From NCBI GenBank assembly GCA_001898785.1, contig MKVE01000023.1:24753-88752 (forward strand): a stretch of 64,000 bases of DNA, in the 5' to 3' direction. A program made the translations under genes and the position numbers. This stretch comes from Chryseobacterium sp. 36-9 (GTDB lineage Bacteria > Bacteroidota > Bacteroidia > Flavobacteriales > Weeksellaceae). This document shows positions 35,981 through 44,252 of this stretch, piece by piece. The notes beneath the pieces are model-generated. The model was not told the DNA's origin, did not search any database, and saw nothing but the letters and a program-made list of their open reading frames with translations. Each line of letters starts with the position of its first letter. The stretch's first letter is position 1.

Positions 35981-37192
35981 TCAAAACAAACTCAATTGTA
36001 TCCCATCATTCCCTTTCGGCGACTTCGCATCACCAAAAACAGTTTTCCCACCAAATCGCCAGGAGTTTTGTCGCTCCTCTTCTATCACTTTTTCAACACT
36101 AAAATCCGGCGTAAAATTCTCTTCGGTTCTCACAGCAATTTCGTGTAGTTTCTTAATGGCTTGTTTCTTATCCTGATTTCCCAACTTCGATTTCTCAATT
36201 CCGGTTCGCAGAATAGAAATCGTTTCGTCATAAGTCTGGGTCGGAACAGGAAACGGATGACCGTCTTTTCCCCCGTGCGCAAAAGAAAAACGCGCAGGGT
36301 CCGTAAATCTGGAAGGCGCCCCGTGAATCACTTCACTCACTAAAGCCAGAGATTGCATCGTACGCGGGCCAACACCTTTCAGCATCAGCAAATCTTCAAA
36401 ATTCTCAGGTTCATTTTCTCTCGCCAGCCAAAGAATATTTCCAAGCTTTTTCATATCAACATCACTCGCCAGAACCTCGTGATGCGCCGGTAGAATCAAA
36501 CGCTGGAAATCCTGCATCCATTTCTCAGAATCGCTTCTGGTTATGTCAACGATGCCGTTTCTGTTTTGTTCTGCTTCGGAAGATGTGAGGTTAAGAATAT
36601 TACCACGATTAACGCCGGAGATTCCCGTGTGAGGTTCATTGACAAAAGAAGTTACATTTTCTGACAGCCAGTGATAGCGTCTCGCCGTTCCGTCAGAATC
36701 GTGCATCCCTTGCTGGACAACCGCCCAATTCCCTTGGTCAGACAAAATAAAATTATGCAGATAAAGCTGATAACCATCCTGAATCGCCGTGTTATCAACC
36801 TTTGCAGACAACTTGCTGCAACGCACCAGTTCATCACCATTCAATCCGGTTGAATCTGCAATTTTCAAAAGTTCATTCGGTGCATCTTTGGAGAATTTTC
36901 CCTTTCCACCAGCAATGTAAATTCCGAGAGATTTAGAATTCGGATTAATGGCTCTTTTCAACGCTCCCATCACAGAAGTCGTGATTCCCGAAGAATGCCA
37001 GTCCATTCCCATCACTGCTCCAAAACTCTGGAACCAGAACGGGTCAGCCAACCGTCGTAAGACTTCATCTTTTCCGTAATCTGCAAGAATCACTTCCACA
37101 ATTGCCAGTCCAAGCCTGGACATACGCTCATACAGCCAGGGTGGAACCTGGCCGTAATGCAATGGCAAATCTGCAGTTCCGGAACGTTTCAT
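35981..37192 (-). CDS. DUF763 protein
   Basis: A 403-residue cytoplasmic protein. The start MKRSGTADLPLHYGQVPPWLYERM is the classic DUF763 opening, followed by FQSFGAVMGMDWHSSGITTSVMGALK and HHEVLASDVDMKKLGNILWLARENEPENFEDLLMLKGVGPRTMQSLALVSEVIHG. The last part looks like a helix-hairpin-helix of the DNA-glycosylase kind (LKGVGPRTMQSLALV), so a DNA-processing role is possible but unproven. The start at 37192 is used; the frame from 37255 would run through a repeat. The family also occurs in archaea and scattered bacteria. Confidence 0.9.
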   Translation of the reverse strand: MKRSGTADLPLHYGQVPPWLYERMSRLGLAIVEVILADYGKDEVLRRLADPFWFQSFGAVMGMDWHSSGITTSVMGALKRAINPNSKSLGIYIAGGKGKFSKDAPNELLKIADSTGLNGDELVRCSKLSAKVDNTAIQDGYQLYLHNFILSDQGNWAVVQQGMHDSDGTARRYHWLSENVTSFVNEPHTGISGVNRGNILNLTSSEAEQNRNGIVDITRSDSEKWMQDFQRLILPAHHEVLASDVDMKKLGNILWLARENEPENFEDLLMLKGVGPRTMQSLALVSEVIHGAPSRFTDPARFSFAHGGKDGHPFPVPTQTYDETISILRTGIEKSKLGNQDKKQAIKKLHEIAVRTEENFTPDFSVEKVIEEERQNSWRFGGKTVFGDAKSPKGNDGIQLSLF

Positions 37193-37200
37193 TTTTATTT

Positions 37201-37311
37201 TTTTAATCGCAAAGGCACAAATTTTATTTAGCAATTCAACTTTTTCAAGGCGCAAAATCTTGCGACTTTTATAACATAATCATTTAAATTTCTTTCGCGA
37301 CTTTACGATAA
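37201..37311. repeat. Gene-less copy of the GxxExxY-cassette end repeat
   Basis: Starts TTTTAATCGCAAAGGCACAAA (37201-37221), nearly identical to the ends of the 26344-26920 cassette, and closes with tttcgcgactttacgata (37293-37310), which is an imperfect inverted copy. In between are further cgcaaaatc/tgcgac units. It fills the whole gap between the ArsC-like stop (37312) and the DUF763 start. No open frame is inside. Confidence 0.65.
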
Positions 37312-37662
37312 CTATTTCTCAAAAAATGCATTCAGGTTTTCAAGATTTTTTTTATCGCTTCCTGCGAAAACCTCTTTATCTGTCACAAAAACCGGACGTT
37401 TCAGAAAACTGTAATGGTCCAGAATCAATTTCTTAAAATCTTTTTCCTTCAAAGAATTCACATCAATGCCTCTTTCCTTGATTTGCGTCGATTTTTTACT
37501 GAAAAGCGCTTCATAAGATTTCGTTTTGTCATACATTTCTTCCAGTTCTGCTTCGGTTACGGGCTGCGATTTTATTTCTCTCAGTTCCCAGTCAGAAAGG
37601 TCAAGAGGTGTCATTATTTTCTTGTTGGTTCCGCAGGTTTTGAGATAGAATACTTTTTTCAT
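37312..37662 (-). CDS. ArsC/Spx-family reductase-like protein
   Basis: A 116-residue thioredoxin-fold protein of the ArsC/Spx/YffB group. The redox loop is YLKTCGTNKKI with a single Cys10, then a helical part and RPVFVTDKEVFAGSDKKNLENL, which carries the family's cis-proline motif (KRPV). There is only one cysteine at the active site, so it is nearer to ArsC-type (glutathione or partner-dependent) than to the CxxC of Spx. The substrate is unknown. It lies upstream of DUF763 on the same strand with a repeat between. Confidence 0.85.
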   Translation of the reverse strand: MKKVFYLKTCGTNKKIMTPLDLSDWELREIKSQPVTEAELEEMYDKTKSYEALFSKKSTQIKERGIDVNSLKEKDFKKLILDHYSFLKRPVFVTDKEVFAGSDKKNLENLNAFFEK

Positions 37663-37798
37663 TTTTATTAAAGTCAGGAGATTTAAAATAGAATTTGAGA
37701 ATTACAAATTTAGTGTAAATGTCAAAAGAATAAAACATAAATATTGAAGTTATAATCTGAAATTTCTTCCCTATTTTTGATACATAATTAAGAATAGA

Positions 37799-38266
37799 AT
37801 GGAAAACAAACCGGTCACGTTTCAGTTTATTTCTGAACCAACAGACGTTAATTTTGGAGGCAATGTTCACGGTGGAAGTGTGATGAAATGGATAGACCAG
37901 GTTGGTTATGCCTGTGCCAGTAATTGGTCGGGAAGTTATTGCGTTACGGTTTATGTTGGTGGAATCCGTTTTTATAAACCCATTAAAATTGGGGAAATCG
38001 TGAAGCTGGAATCCAAGGTAATTTTCACGGGAAATTCCAGTATGCACATTTCGATAGATGTATTTTCAAGGAATGTGAAAGAGAAAAAATTTGAGAAGCG
38101 AACGCATTGTATCATTGTCTTTGTGGCTGTTGACGAAAACGGAAAATCTATCGAAGTGCCAAAATGGAATCCGCTCACAGAAAAGGAAATCCAAATGGAA
38201 CAATACGCCATCAAACTGAAAGACCTCAGGAAAAATATCGAAGATGAGATGAAGCCTTTCCTCTAA
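37799..38266 (+). CDS. Acyl-CoA thioesterase (hotdog fold)
   Basis: A 155-residue hotdog-fold thioesterase of the YciA/BFIT-like type. The motif EPTDVNFGGNVHGGSVMKWIDQVGYACASNW (about 13-43) has the catalytic Asp/Asn and the HGG substrate loop; VGGIRFYKPIKIGEIVKLESKV and SSMHISIDVFSRN follow. It hydrolyses acyl-CoA in the cytoplasm, with chain-length preference unknown. It stands alone; the nearby fad operon is a possible metabolic partner but not a transcriptional one. Confidence 0.9.
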   Translation: MENKPVTFQFISEPTDVNFGGNVHGGSVMKWIDQVGYACASNWSGSYCVTVYVGGIRFYKPIKIGEIVKLESKVIFTGNSSMHISIDVFSRNVKEKKFEKRTHCIIVFVAVDENGKSIEVPKWNPLTEKEIQMEQYAIKLKDLRKNIEDEMKPFL

Positions 38267-38367
38267 AAAAGTTTTCATTACTGTGGATAAATAAAGCATT
38301 ATCGGTAACGATTTTGTAAAAAAGATTCGGAAATTCGCACTTTTGTAATAACGCATAAAGAAAAAAA

Positions 38368-39918
38368 GTGAAAAAGAAAATTTACACAGTTTTAGGTTTG
38401 GCAATAGTCCTGAACCTTAATGCACAAATCTTCAGTGCAGGTTTCGAAAATAATAATGGAACGCCAATATCCCAATTCAAAACAATCAATGCAGATGGAT
38501 TAACAGTTCCGGAATGGGGACAGGTTCAGGATTTTAATGAAAAAGCTTGGATTCAGTTTTACGATGGTTACGATAATAAAATTGCTTTCAGTACGTCATA
38601 CTACGATCCAGAAGGTCAGGCGAATGATTGGTTAATTACACCAGCAATTACAATTCCAAGCACCGGAACGCCAACAGTTTACTGGAAAGGAAAATCCTAC
38701 GACTTTGAATATACAGACTCCTACGCTGTAAAAGTTTCTGTGACCAATGACAGCCCGGAATTTTTCACAACATTGACTCAGATTGATGCCGAGCAACCGT
38801 TTGACTACGCATCGCATACTTTAGACTTATCCGATTATAAAGGAAAAACCATTTATTTAGCTTTCGTAAATAACACAAACAGTGGAACTTATCTGGCTCT
38901 TGATGACTTGTATATCAGCCAATCTGCAGATTGTGTGATGCCTTCATTAGACGGGTTTTCGGTTTCGAATCTTAAACCAAATTCAGTAACAATCAACTGG
39001 TCAGCAACTAGCGGAATTACTAATTATGATACAGGATTGACAACTTTTGACACTTCTGTTTCTTCCAAAGGAATCACTTCTACAACAACGAAGAGTTTTG
39101 ATAATTTGCAAGCCGGAAAAAGATATCAGTTCTTTTTGAAAAATGCGGATTGCGGTTCTGGCTGGGCCGGACCAAAATCCGTTTGGACGCCGACAGAGCT
39201 TCCCTATTCCTATGATTTCGAAAAAACACTTGAGAACTACGGCGAATATGATTCTGACGGTTGGGCTTCTACAACGTGGTTAATGGGAGAAAATCAGTCT
39301 GTTGCTCAAAACGGAAGCGGTTACGCCTATAACAATACAAGTACTTCTGCTGCCGGGAAAAATGACTGGTTATTCTCCTATCCGATCTATCTTAAAAACG
39401 GCGAAACGGTTACAGTAAAATATCACACAGCGATAGGAAGTGAAGAAGCAGAACCTGCTACTTTGAAAGTTGCTGTAGCAAATGCACCGGACAAAAGTAA
39501 TATCAGTGTAAATCTAAGCACTCAAACTGTTTCTCAACAAACTTATACAGAGCATACAGTTAGTTACACTGCGACAGCTGACCAGGTTTATTATATTGGA
39601 TTCGGGAATACGACGCCTAAAGTTACGACAACAACAGCTTTGAGATTGGATAATATTAGTTTTACAAAAAATAATTTGGCTGTAATTGATATCAATAAAA
39701 CCAACATTAAAACTTATCCAAATCCAGTTATAGATTTCTTGAATATCAAAACTGATGATATTATTAAATCTGTAGAAATCTACGCAATCGACGGGAAATT
39801 AATCAAAAAGATCGAAGGAAATAATAGTAAAGTCGATTTCAGAAATTATCAAAAAGGTTCTTATTTAGTAAAAATTGAAACTAACAAATCAATTACAAGT
39901 CAGAAGGTTATAAAATAA
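38368..39918 (+). CDS. Secreted protein with choice-of-anchor-J, FN3 and T9SS sorting domains
   Basis: A 516-residue surface or secreted protein. Start is GTG at 38368 followed by a signal peptide (KKKIYTVLGLAIVLNLNAQ). It contains two MAM-like/choice-of-anchor-J jelly-roll domains (about 20-185, with NDWLITPAITIP and TIYLAFVNNTNSGTYLALDDLYI; and about 280-445, with GKNDWLFSYPIYL and LRLDNISF) separated by a fibronectin type III-like domain (about 195-275, LKPNSVTINWSATSG). The C-terminus is a type A sorting domain (KTYPNPVIDFLNIKT ... YQKGSYLVKIETN). Adhesion or a protease accessory role is common in such proteins; no catalytic domain is seen. The trp leader begins 81 nt downstream. Confidence 0.85.
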   Translation: MKKKIYTVLGLAIVLNLNAQIFSAGFENNNGTPISQFKTINADGLTVPEWGQVQDFNEKAWIQFYDGYDNKIAFSTSYYDPEGQANDWLITPAITIPSTGTPTVYWKGKSYDFEYTDSYAVKVSVTNDSPEFFTTLTQIDAEQPFDYASHTLDLSDYKGKTIYLAFVNNTNSGTYLALDDLYISQSADCVMPSLDGFSVSNLKPNSVTINWSATSGITNYDTGLTTFDTSVSSKGITSTTTKSFDNLQAGKRYQFFLKNADCGSGWAGPKSVWTPTELPYSYDFEKTLENYGEYDSDGWASTTWLMGENQSVAQNGSGYAYNNTSTSAAGKNDWLFSYPIYLKNGETVTVKYHTAIGSEEAEPATLKVAVANAPDKSNISVNLSTQTVSQQTYTEHTVSYTATADQVYYIGFGNTTPKVTTTTALRLDNISFTKNNLAVIDINKTNIKTYPNPVIDFLNIKTDDIIKSVEIYAIDGKLIKKIEGNNSKVDFRNYQKGSYLVKIETNKSITSQKVIK

Positions 39919-39963
39919 TTTTAACAAATCATCTCACAATTGATAAAATTTTTCGAAAAAATA

Positions 39964-39994
39964 ATTGCAGAATTAAAAATCATTTCTAAATTTG
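39964..39994 (+). promoter_or_regulatory. trp operon promoter
   Basis: ATTG (39964-39967), a 19-nt spacer and an exact -7 box TAAATTTG (39987-39994) match the Bacteroidota promoter consensus in both elements and spacing. The leader-peptide ATG is only 6 nt beyond the -7 box, so the transcript would be almost leaderless. Confidence 0.8.
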
Positions 39995-39999
39995 CTCTT

Positions 40000-40077
40000 A
40001 TGAAAATAACGAACAACAAAAACTGGTGGTGGCTTTCAAACTCTTTGTCGGGTCTGAAAGGATTATCGGTGTTCTAA
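40000..40077 (+). CDS. trpL: trp operon leader peptide
   Basis: A 25-codon open frame from ATG 40000 to TAA 40075-40077, reading MKITNNKNWWWLSNSLSGLK and five more residues. Three consecutive TGG codons lie at 40024-40032. It is placed between a consensus promoter and a rho-independent terminator that precedes trpE. This is the standard arrangement of a Trp-sensing transcription attenuator: when charged tRNA-Trp is scarce the ribosome stalls at the TGG run. A segment just after the TGG codons (40044-40055) can pair with the left arm of the terminator (40109-40121), which gives an antiterminator. The pairing is read by eye. Confidence 0.88.
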   Translation: MKITNNKNWWWLSNSLSGLKGLSVF

Positions 40078-40107
40078 ATTGTGAACTAACTATAACTCAA
40101 TCATAAT

Positions 40108-40140
40108 AAGACTTTGACAAATTTTGTTGAAGTCTTTTTT
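40108..40140 (+). terminator. trp attenuator terminator
   Basis: A 13-bp stem with two G-U pairs (40108-40120 / 40124-40136, 3-nt loop) followed by a T-run. Its left arm is complementary to leader positions 40044-40049 (TTTGTC with GACAAA 40116-40121) and 40052-40055 (GTCT with AGAC 40109-40112), so terminator and antiterminator are mutually exclusive. A 6-bp hairpin (40033-40038 with 40055-40060) could occupy the antiterminator strand. Confidence 0.85.
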
Positions 40141-40148
40141 ATTTTAAG

Positions 40149-40214
40149 GCTTCGAGAGCCTCAGCCTGACAGAATTTAGTTTTAATAATTGTCATCCTGA
40201 GCGGAGTCGAAGGA
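40149..40214. repeat. GTCATCCTGAG repeat (copy 1)
   Basis: Arms ggcttcgag-x-cctcag-x-ctgaca and tgtcatcctgagcggagtcgaagg are imperfect inverted copies. This TGTCATCCTGAGCGGAGTCG type of element is a well-known interspersed repeat in Bacteroidota genomes. It lies between the trp attenuator and the trpE start codon. A related copy lies at 44144-44234. Confidence 0.75.
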
Positions 40215-40235
40215 TTTTAGAAAAAATTAAATCGT

Positions 40236-41654
40236 ATGAAATTAAATAACATAATCAATATAAAAACCTCTGTTAAATCCCGTTTAGCAGACCTTTATAC
40301 GCCAATTGGGATTTACCTTCGTCTTCGCGACCAGTTTCGGGATACGATTCTTTTGGAAAGTGCCGGAAATCAGAATTCTGAAAATTCGTTTTCTTTTATC
40401 TGTGTCAACGCCATTGCCGGAATTGAAATCAGAAATTATAACGAAGCTGAATTGAAATTTCCTCTGGAAAATCCTACAAAAATCAATCTGAAAAATGAAA
40501 AATTGTCTGACTTGATGCAGGAATTTTCCAACTGTTTCCAATGTGAAAAACCAAATCACGAGATTGGAAAACAAGCACAGGGATTTTTCGGATATACAAG
40601 TTATGATGCGATTCCGTTTTTTGAGAATATCAAGTTCAAGGAACAATCGGAGGAAAATAAAATCCCTTTGATGCGTTATCGACTTTATCAATATGTGATT
40701 GCAATTAATCATCATAATGACGAAATGTTCCTGATTGAAAATAAAATCAATGGATTGAAATCAGAACTTTCAACATTGGAAAACATCATCAATCAAAAAA
40801 ACGCACCGGTCTTCCCTTTCGAAATTACTTCAGAAGAAACTTCGAATTTGAAAGATGAAGAATTTTTGGAATCAGTTGAATTTGCCAAAAAACATTGTTT
40901 CCGTGGTGATGTTTTTCAGTTAGTTTTAAGCAGAAGATTTGAGCAGAAATTTCAAGGCGATGAGTTCAATGTTTATCGTGCTTTGCGAAATATCAATCCG
41001 TCTCCTTATTTATTTTTCTTCGATTATGGCGATTATAAATTAATGGGCTCTAGTCCGGAAAGTCAGTTGATTATCAAAAATAGAAAAGCTATAATTCATC
41101 CAATTGCAGGCACTTTCAAACGAACCGGAAACATCGAAAAAGATTTGGAATCTGCAGAAGAACTTAAAAAAGACCCAAAAGAAAATGCGGAACACACAAT
41201 GTTGGTAGATTTGGCAAGAAACGATTTGAGCATTCACGGAAAAAATACAACGGTTTCCAAACTTAAGGAAATTCATTTTTTCTCTCACGTGATTCATATG
41301 GTTTCCGAAGTTGTAACCGATGTTAAAGAAGACCAGAATCCGTACGAAATGATTGCCACCACATTTCCACAAGGCACTTTGAGTGGCGCTCCAAAATACC
41401 GTGCGATGCAGTTAATCGACGAACACGAGAAAACTTCCAGGAGTTATTATGCAGGTTGTATCGGCTTTGTCGGCTTCGACGGCAGTTGTAATCAGGCGAT
41501 TATGATTCGAACTTTCCTGAGTAAAAACAACACATTGTTTTACCAAGCTGGCGCTGGAATTACAGCAAAATCAGTTGCAGAAAGCGAACTTCAGGAGGTC
41601 AATAACAAATTAGGCGCTTTGAAAAAAGCCATTTTAAAAGCAGAGAAATTATGA
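40236..41654 (+). CDS. trpE: Anthranilate synthase component I
   Basis: A 472-residue chorismate-utilising enzyme that, with TrpG, makes anthranilate from chorismate and glutamine. Motifs: YLFFFDYGDYKLMGSSPESQLIIKN (about 250-275), HPIAGTFKRTGNIEKD, HTMLVDLARNDLS (about 321-333), FPQGTLSGAPKYRAMQLIDEHE, and YYAGCIGFVGFDGSCNQAIMIRTF. The N-terminal regulatory part begins at about 15-60; the ESAGNQNSENSFSF stretch (about 40-53) fits the Trp-feedback site region (LLES). Its stop overlaps the trpG start by four bases (ATGA). It is the first structural gene after the attenuator. Confidence 0.96.
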   Translation: MKLNNIINIKTSVKSRLADLYTPIGIYLRLRDQFRDTILLESAGNQNSENSFSFICVNAIAGIEIRNYNEAELKFPLENPTKINLKNEKLSDLMQEFSNCFQCEKPNHEIGKQAQGFFGYTSYDAIPFFENIKFKEQSEENKIPLMRYRLYQYVIAINHHNDEMFLIENKINGLKSELSTLENIINQKNAPVFPFEITSEETSNLKDEEFLESVEFAKKHCFRGDVFQLVLSRRFEQKFQGDEFNVYRALRNINPSPYLFFFDYGDYKLMGSSPESQLIIKNRKAIIHPIAGTFKRTGNIEKDLESAEELKKDPKENAEHTMLVDLARNDLSIHGKNTTVSKLKEIHFFSHVIHMVSEVVTDVKEDQNPYEMIATTFPQGTLSGAPKYRAMQLIDEHEKTSRSYYAGCIGFVGFDGSCNQAIMIRTFLSKNNTLFYQAGAGITAKSVAESELQEVNNKLGALKKAILKAEKL

Positions 41655-42217
41655 AAATTTTAGTCTTCGATAATTACGACAGTTTCACATATAATTTGGT
41701 TCAGATTATTGAGCAGATTGTTGACGAAAAAGTAGATGTTTACAGAAATGACCAAATTCAGTTGAAAGAAATTGAAAAATACGACAAAATTATTCTTTCG
41801 CCCGGTCCAGGAATTCCAGAAGAAGCTGGAATACTGTTAGAAGTGATTAAAAAATATGCGCGGACAAAATCGATTTTCGGGGTCTGTCTTGGTCAGCAAG
41901 CGATTGCCGAAGCTTTTGGAGGAAGTTTGATTAATCTTTCAGAAATCTATCACGGTGTTGCAACCGAAGCCACTCAAACCAGTGAACATCATATTTTCAA
42001 TAATTTACCTAAAACTTTGGAGGTTGGGCGTTACCATTCCTGGGCTGTAAATCCTGATGATTTCCCCGAAGAATTAGAAATCACAAGCATCGACAAAAAC
42101 GGAATGATTATGAGTCTGAAACATAAAACTTACGATGTTCACGCTGTACAATATCACCCAGAAAGTATTCTGACACCAGATGGAAAACAGATTTTGGAAA
42201 ACTTTCTTAATAATTAA
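41651..42217 (+). CDS. trpG: Anthranilate synthase component II (glutamine amidotransferase)
   Basis: A 188-residue class I glutamine amidotransferase supplying ammonia to TrpE. The triad is Cys79 in FGVCLGQQAIAEAFGG, His169 and Glu171 in VQYHPESILT; the oxyanion loop is SPGPGIPEEAG (50-60). There is no fusion to trpD. It overlaps trpE by 4 nt and is followed by trpD after 6 nt. It might also serve para-aminobenzoate synthesis, as in some bacteria with one such subunit. Confidence 0.95.
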   Translation: MKILVFDNYDSFTYNLVQIIEQIVDEKVDVYRNDQIQLKEIEKYDKIILSPGPGIPEEAGILLEVIKKYARTKSIFGVCLGQQAIAEAFGGSLINLSEIYHGVATEATQTSEHHIFNNLPKTLEVGRYHSWAVNPDDFPEELEITSIDKNGMIMSLKHKTYDVHAVQYHPESILTPDGKQILENFLNN

Positions 42218-42223
42218 ACACAA

Positions 42224-43210
42224 ATGAAGCAAATCCTACAATATCTTTTTAATCACCAGACTTTGACGAAAGCTGAAGCCAAAGCTATTTTGATTGAAAT
42301 TTCACAAAATAAATTTAACGAAAGCGAAGTCATTTCGTTCATCACCGTTTTTCTGATGCGAACGATTACTTTGGAAGAACTCGAAGGTTTTCGTGAAGCG
42401 TTGTTGCAATTGGCAAAACCTGTCGATTTGGGAACCAAAGACTTGGTTGACATCGTTGGAACCGGTGGAGACGGAAAAAACACCTTCAATATTTCGACTT
42501 TAGCGAGTTTTATTGTTGCAGGGACAGGACAAAAAGTGGCTAAACAAGGTAATTACGGTGCATCTTCTATTTCCGGCTCGTCTAATGTTTTGGAAGAATT
42601 AGGTTACAAATTCAAGGACAATTCCGAAGATCTGAAAGCCGATTTGGAAAAAGGAAACATCTGTTTTCTGCACGCACCGCTGTTTCATCCTGCTTTGAAG
42701 TCTGTTGCGCCGTTCAGAAAACAGCTTGGACTGAAAACTTTTTTCAATCTTCTGGGACCGTTGGTCAATCCTTCACGCCCCGATTTCACAATGATTGGCG
42801 TGGCGAATCTCGAAATTGCTAGAGTTTATCAATACCTTTTACAAAAACAAAAGAGCGAGTTTATGCTCGTTCACGCTTTGGATGGCTATGACGAAATTTC
42901 CTTAACTGGCGATACAAAAATATTCAACAAAAACGGAGAAAAAATCTATTCTGCCGAAGATTTGAAATTCAAAAATATCGCTCCAGAAAGTATTTTCGGA
43001 GGTAATACAAAAGAAGAAGCTTCCCAAATTTTCCTCCAAATTCTCGAAGGAAATGGAACCGAAGAACAAAACTCGGTTGTTCTTGCCAATGCTTCAATAG
43101 CTCTGCAAAACACAGGAAAATATGGTAACTATGATGATTGTCTGGCATTAGCAAAAGATAGTCTGGAAAGCGGAAAAGCGTTACAAAGTTTGAAAAGTAT
43201 TATTAAATAA
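42224..43210 (+). CDS. trpD: Anthranilate phosphoribosyltransferase
   Basis: A 328-residue enzyme joining anthranilate to PRPP. The diagnostic GTGGDGKNTFNIST (PRPP loop, about 79-92), KQGNYGASSISGSSNVLEELG, FLHAPLFHPALKSVAPFRKQLGLKTFFNLLGPLVNPSRP (about 144-182) and HALDGYDEISLTGDT are all present, and the length is typical. An inverted repeat fills the 141-bp gap to trpC. Confidence 0.96.
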   Translation: MKQILQYLFNHQTLTKAEAKAILIEISQNKFNESEVISFITVFLMRTITLEELEGFREALLQLAKPVDLGTKDLVDIVGTGGDGKNTFNISTLASFIVAGTGQKVAKQGNYGASSISGSSNVLEELGYKFKDNSEDLKADLEKGNICFLHAPLFHPALKSVAPFRKQLGLKTFFNLLGPLVNPSRPDFTMIGVANLEIARVYQYLLQKQKSEFMLVHALDGYDEISLTGDTKIFNKNGEKIYSAEDLKFKNIAPESIFGGNTKEEASQIFLQILEGNGTEEQNSVVLANASIALQNTGKYGNYDDCLALAKDSLESGKALQSLKSIIK

Positions 43211-43218
43211 AATTAGAA

Positions 43219-43340
43219 AACCACAAAAGCCACAAAAGAAGCGATTGAAAATAAGAATTCAAAAGTGAACAAAACTTAAATAAACTTTTTAAACTTTTGA
43301 ATTTTTTAAAAAAGGAAAATCTTTTGTGACTTTTGTGGTT
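43219..43340. repeat. Inverted repeat AACCACAAAAG in the trpD-trpC gap
   Basis: Arms aaccacaaaagccacaaaag (43219 onward) and its near-exact complement ending at 43340 (one mismatch over 20 bp), with an inner pair of aattcaaaagt / acttttgaatt. The ccacaaaag unit recalls the cgcaaaggcacaaa ends of the GxxExxY cassette. No frame lies inside. Confidence 0.75.
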
Positions 43341-43351
43341 AAAAAATAAAT

Positions 43352-44131
43352 ATGAGCATCCTAGATAAAATCATAGAAAGAAAAAAACAGGAAGTTGCAG
43401 AAGCAAAATCCAAAATCTCTGTTGAACAACTAAAAGATTCGGAATTTTTTGGAAAGCCAACTTTTTCGTTAAAAGAAACCATCAAAACAAAATCCGGAAT
43501 CATCTCGGAATTCAAAAGACAATCGCCAAGCAAAGGTATAATCAATGATAAAGTTTCACCTTTGGAAGTCGTTTCTCAATATGAAAATTTCGGAGCAAGT
43601 GCAGTTTCTATTTTAACGGACAAAGATTTTTTTGGAGGAAATTTTGACGATATTTTGAGTGTAAGAAATCATATTAATATTCCGGTTCTGAGAAAAGATT
43701 TTATGATTGATGAATATCAGTTTTACGAAGCCAAATCAATCGGAGCTGACATTATTTTGTTGATTGCAGCTTGTCTTTCACCAACTCAGGTTTCCGAATT
43801 TACAGAATTGGCGCATTCTTTAAATCTCGAAGTTTTGTTGGAAATCCATTCCGAAGAAGAACTAAAACATATCAACAAAAATGTTGATCTAGTTGGCATC
43901 AATAACAGAAATTTGAAAGATTTCAAAGTCGATTTGCAACATTCCGTAGATTTGAAAAATAAGCTTCCAAACGATATTTTGTCAGTCGCAGAAAGCGGAA
44001 TTTACAACGAAGAAGATTTCAGATTCCTTAAAGAAAAAGGGTTCGACGGATTTTTGATGGGCGAGTATTTTATGAAGAATAAAAATCCGGGAGAGAAATT
44101 CGAAGAATTTGTTTCTAATGTAATAATTTAA
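43352..44131 (+). CDS. trpC: Indole-3-glycerol phosphate synthase
   Basis: A 259-residue TIM-barrel enzyme closing the indole ring. Family motifs are ISEFKRQSPSKGIIND (about 51-66, with the catalytic Glu/Lys pair), ASAVSILTDKDFFGG, VLRKDFMIDEYQFYEAKSIGADIILLIAA, VGINNRNLKDFKVDL and VAESGIYNEEDFRFLKEKGFDGFLMGEYFM. It is stand-alone, not fused to trpF. A repeat lies between it and trpF. Confidence 0.96.
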   Translation: MSILDKIIERKKQEVAEAKSKISVEQLKDSEFFGKPTFSLKETIKTKSGIISEFKRQSPSKGIINDKVSPLEVVSQYENFGASAVSILTDKDFFGGNFDDILSVRNHINIPVLRKDFMIDEYQFYEAKSIGADIILLIAACLSPTQVSEFTELAHSLNLEVLLEIHSEEELKHINKNVDLVGINNRNLKDFKVDLQHSVDLKNKLPNDILSVAESGIYNEEDFRFLKEKGFDGFLMGEYFMKNKNPGEKFEEFVSNVII

Positions 44132-44143
44132 AATAACAACTGT

Positions 44144-44234
44144 GTCATTCTGAAAGCAGAGAAACAAAGTGAAGAAACCTAACGAAGTGGTTAGGCGAAG
44201 CCAATCTCTGAGATTCCTCGTTCCTCAGAATGAC
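44144..44234. repeat. GTCATTCTGA repeat (copy 2) in the trpC-trpF gap
   Basis: A 91-bp element bounded by perfect 10-bp inverted ends GTCATTCTGA (44144-44153) and TCAGAATGAC (44225-44234). The middle holds aagaaacctaacgaag and ggttaggcgaagcc, also partly palindromic (cctaac / ggttagg). A longer in-frame extension of trpF would read through it, which I take as accidental. Confidence 0.8.
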
Positions 44235-44252
44235 AACTTGAAAATTGATATT

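Noticed and set aside
37193-37255. N-terminal extension of the DUF763 gene
   Set aside because: The extra residues come from the CGCAAAG repeat; the DUF763 family starts with MKRSG.
44169-44252. In-frame N-terminal extension of trpF (28 residues)
   Set aside because: It is read from the GTCATTCTGA repeat element, has no family match, and the ATG at 44253 gives the standard TrpF start with the active-site cysteine at residue 9.
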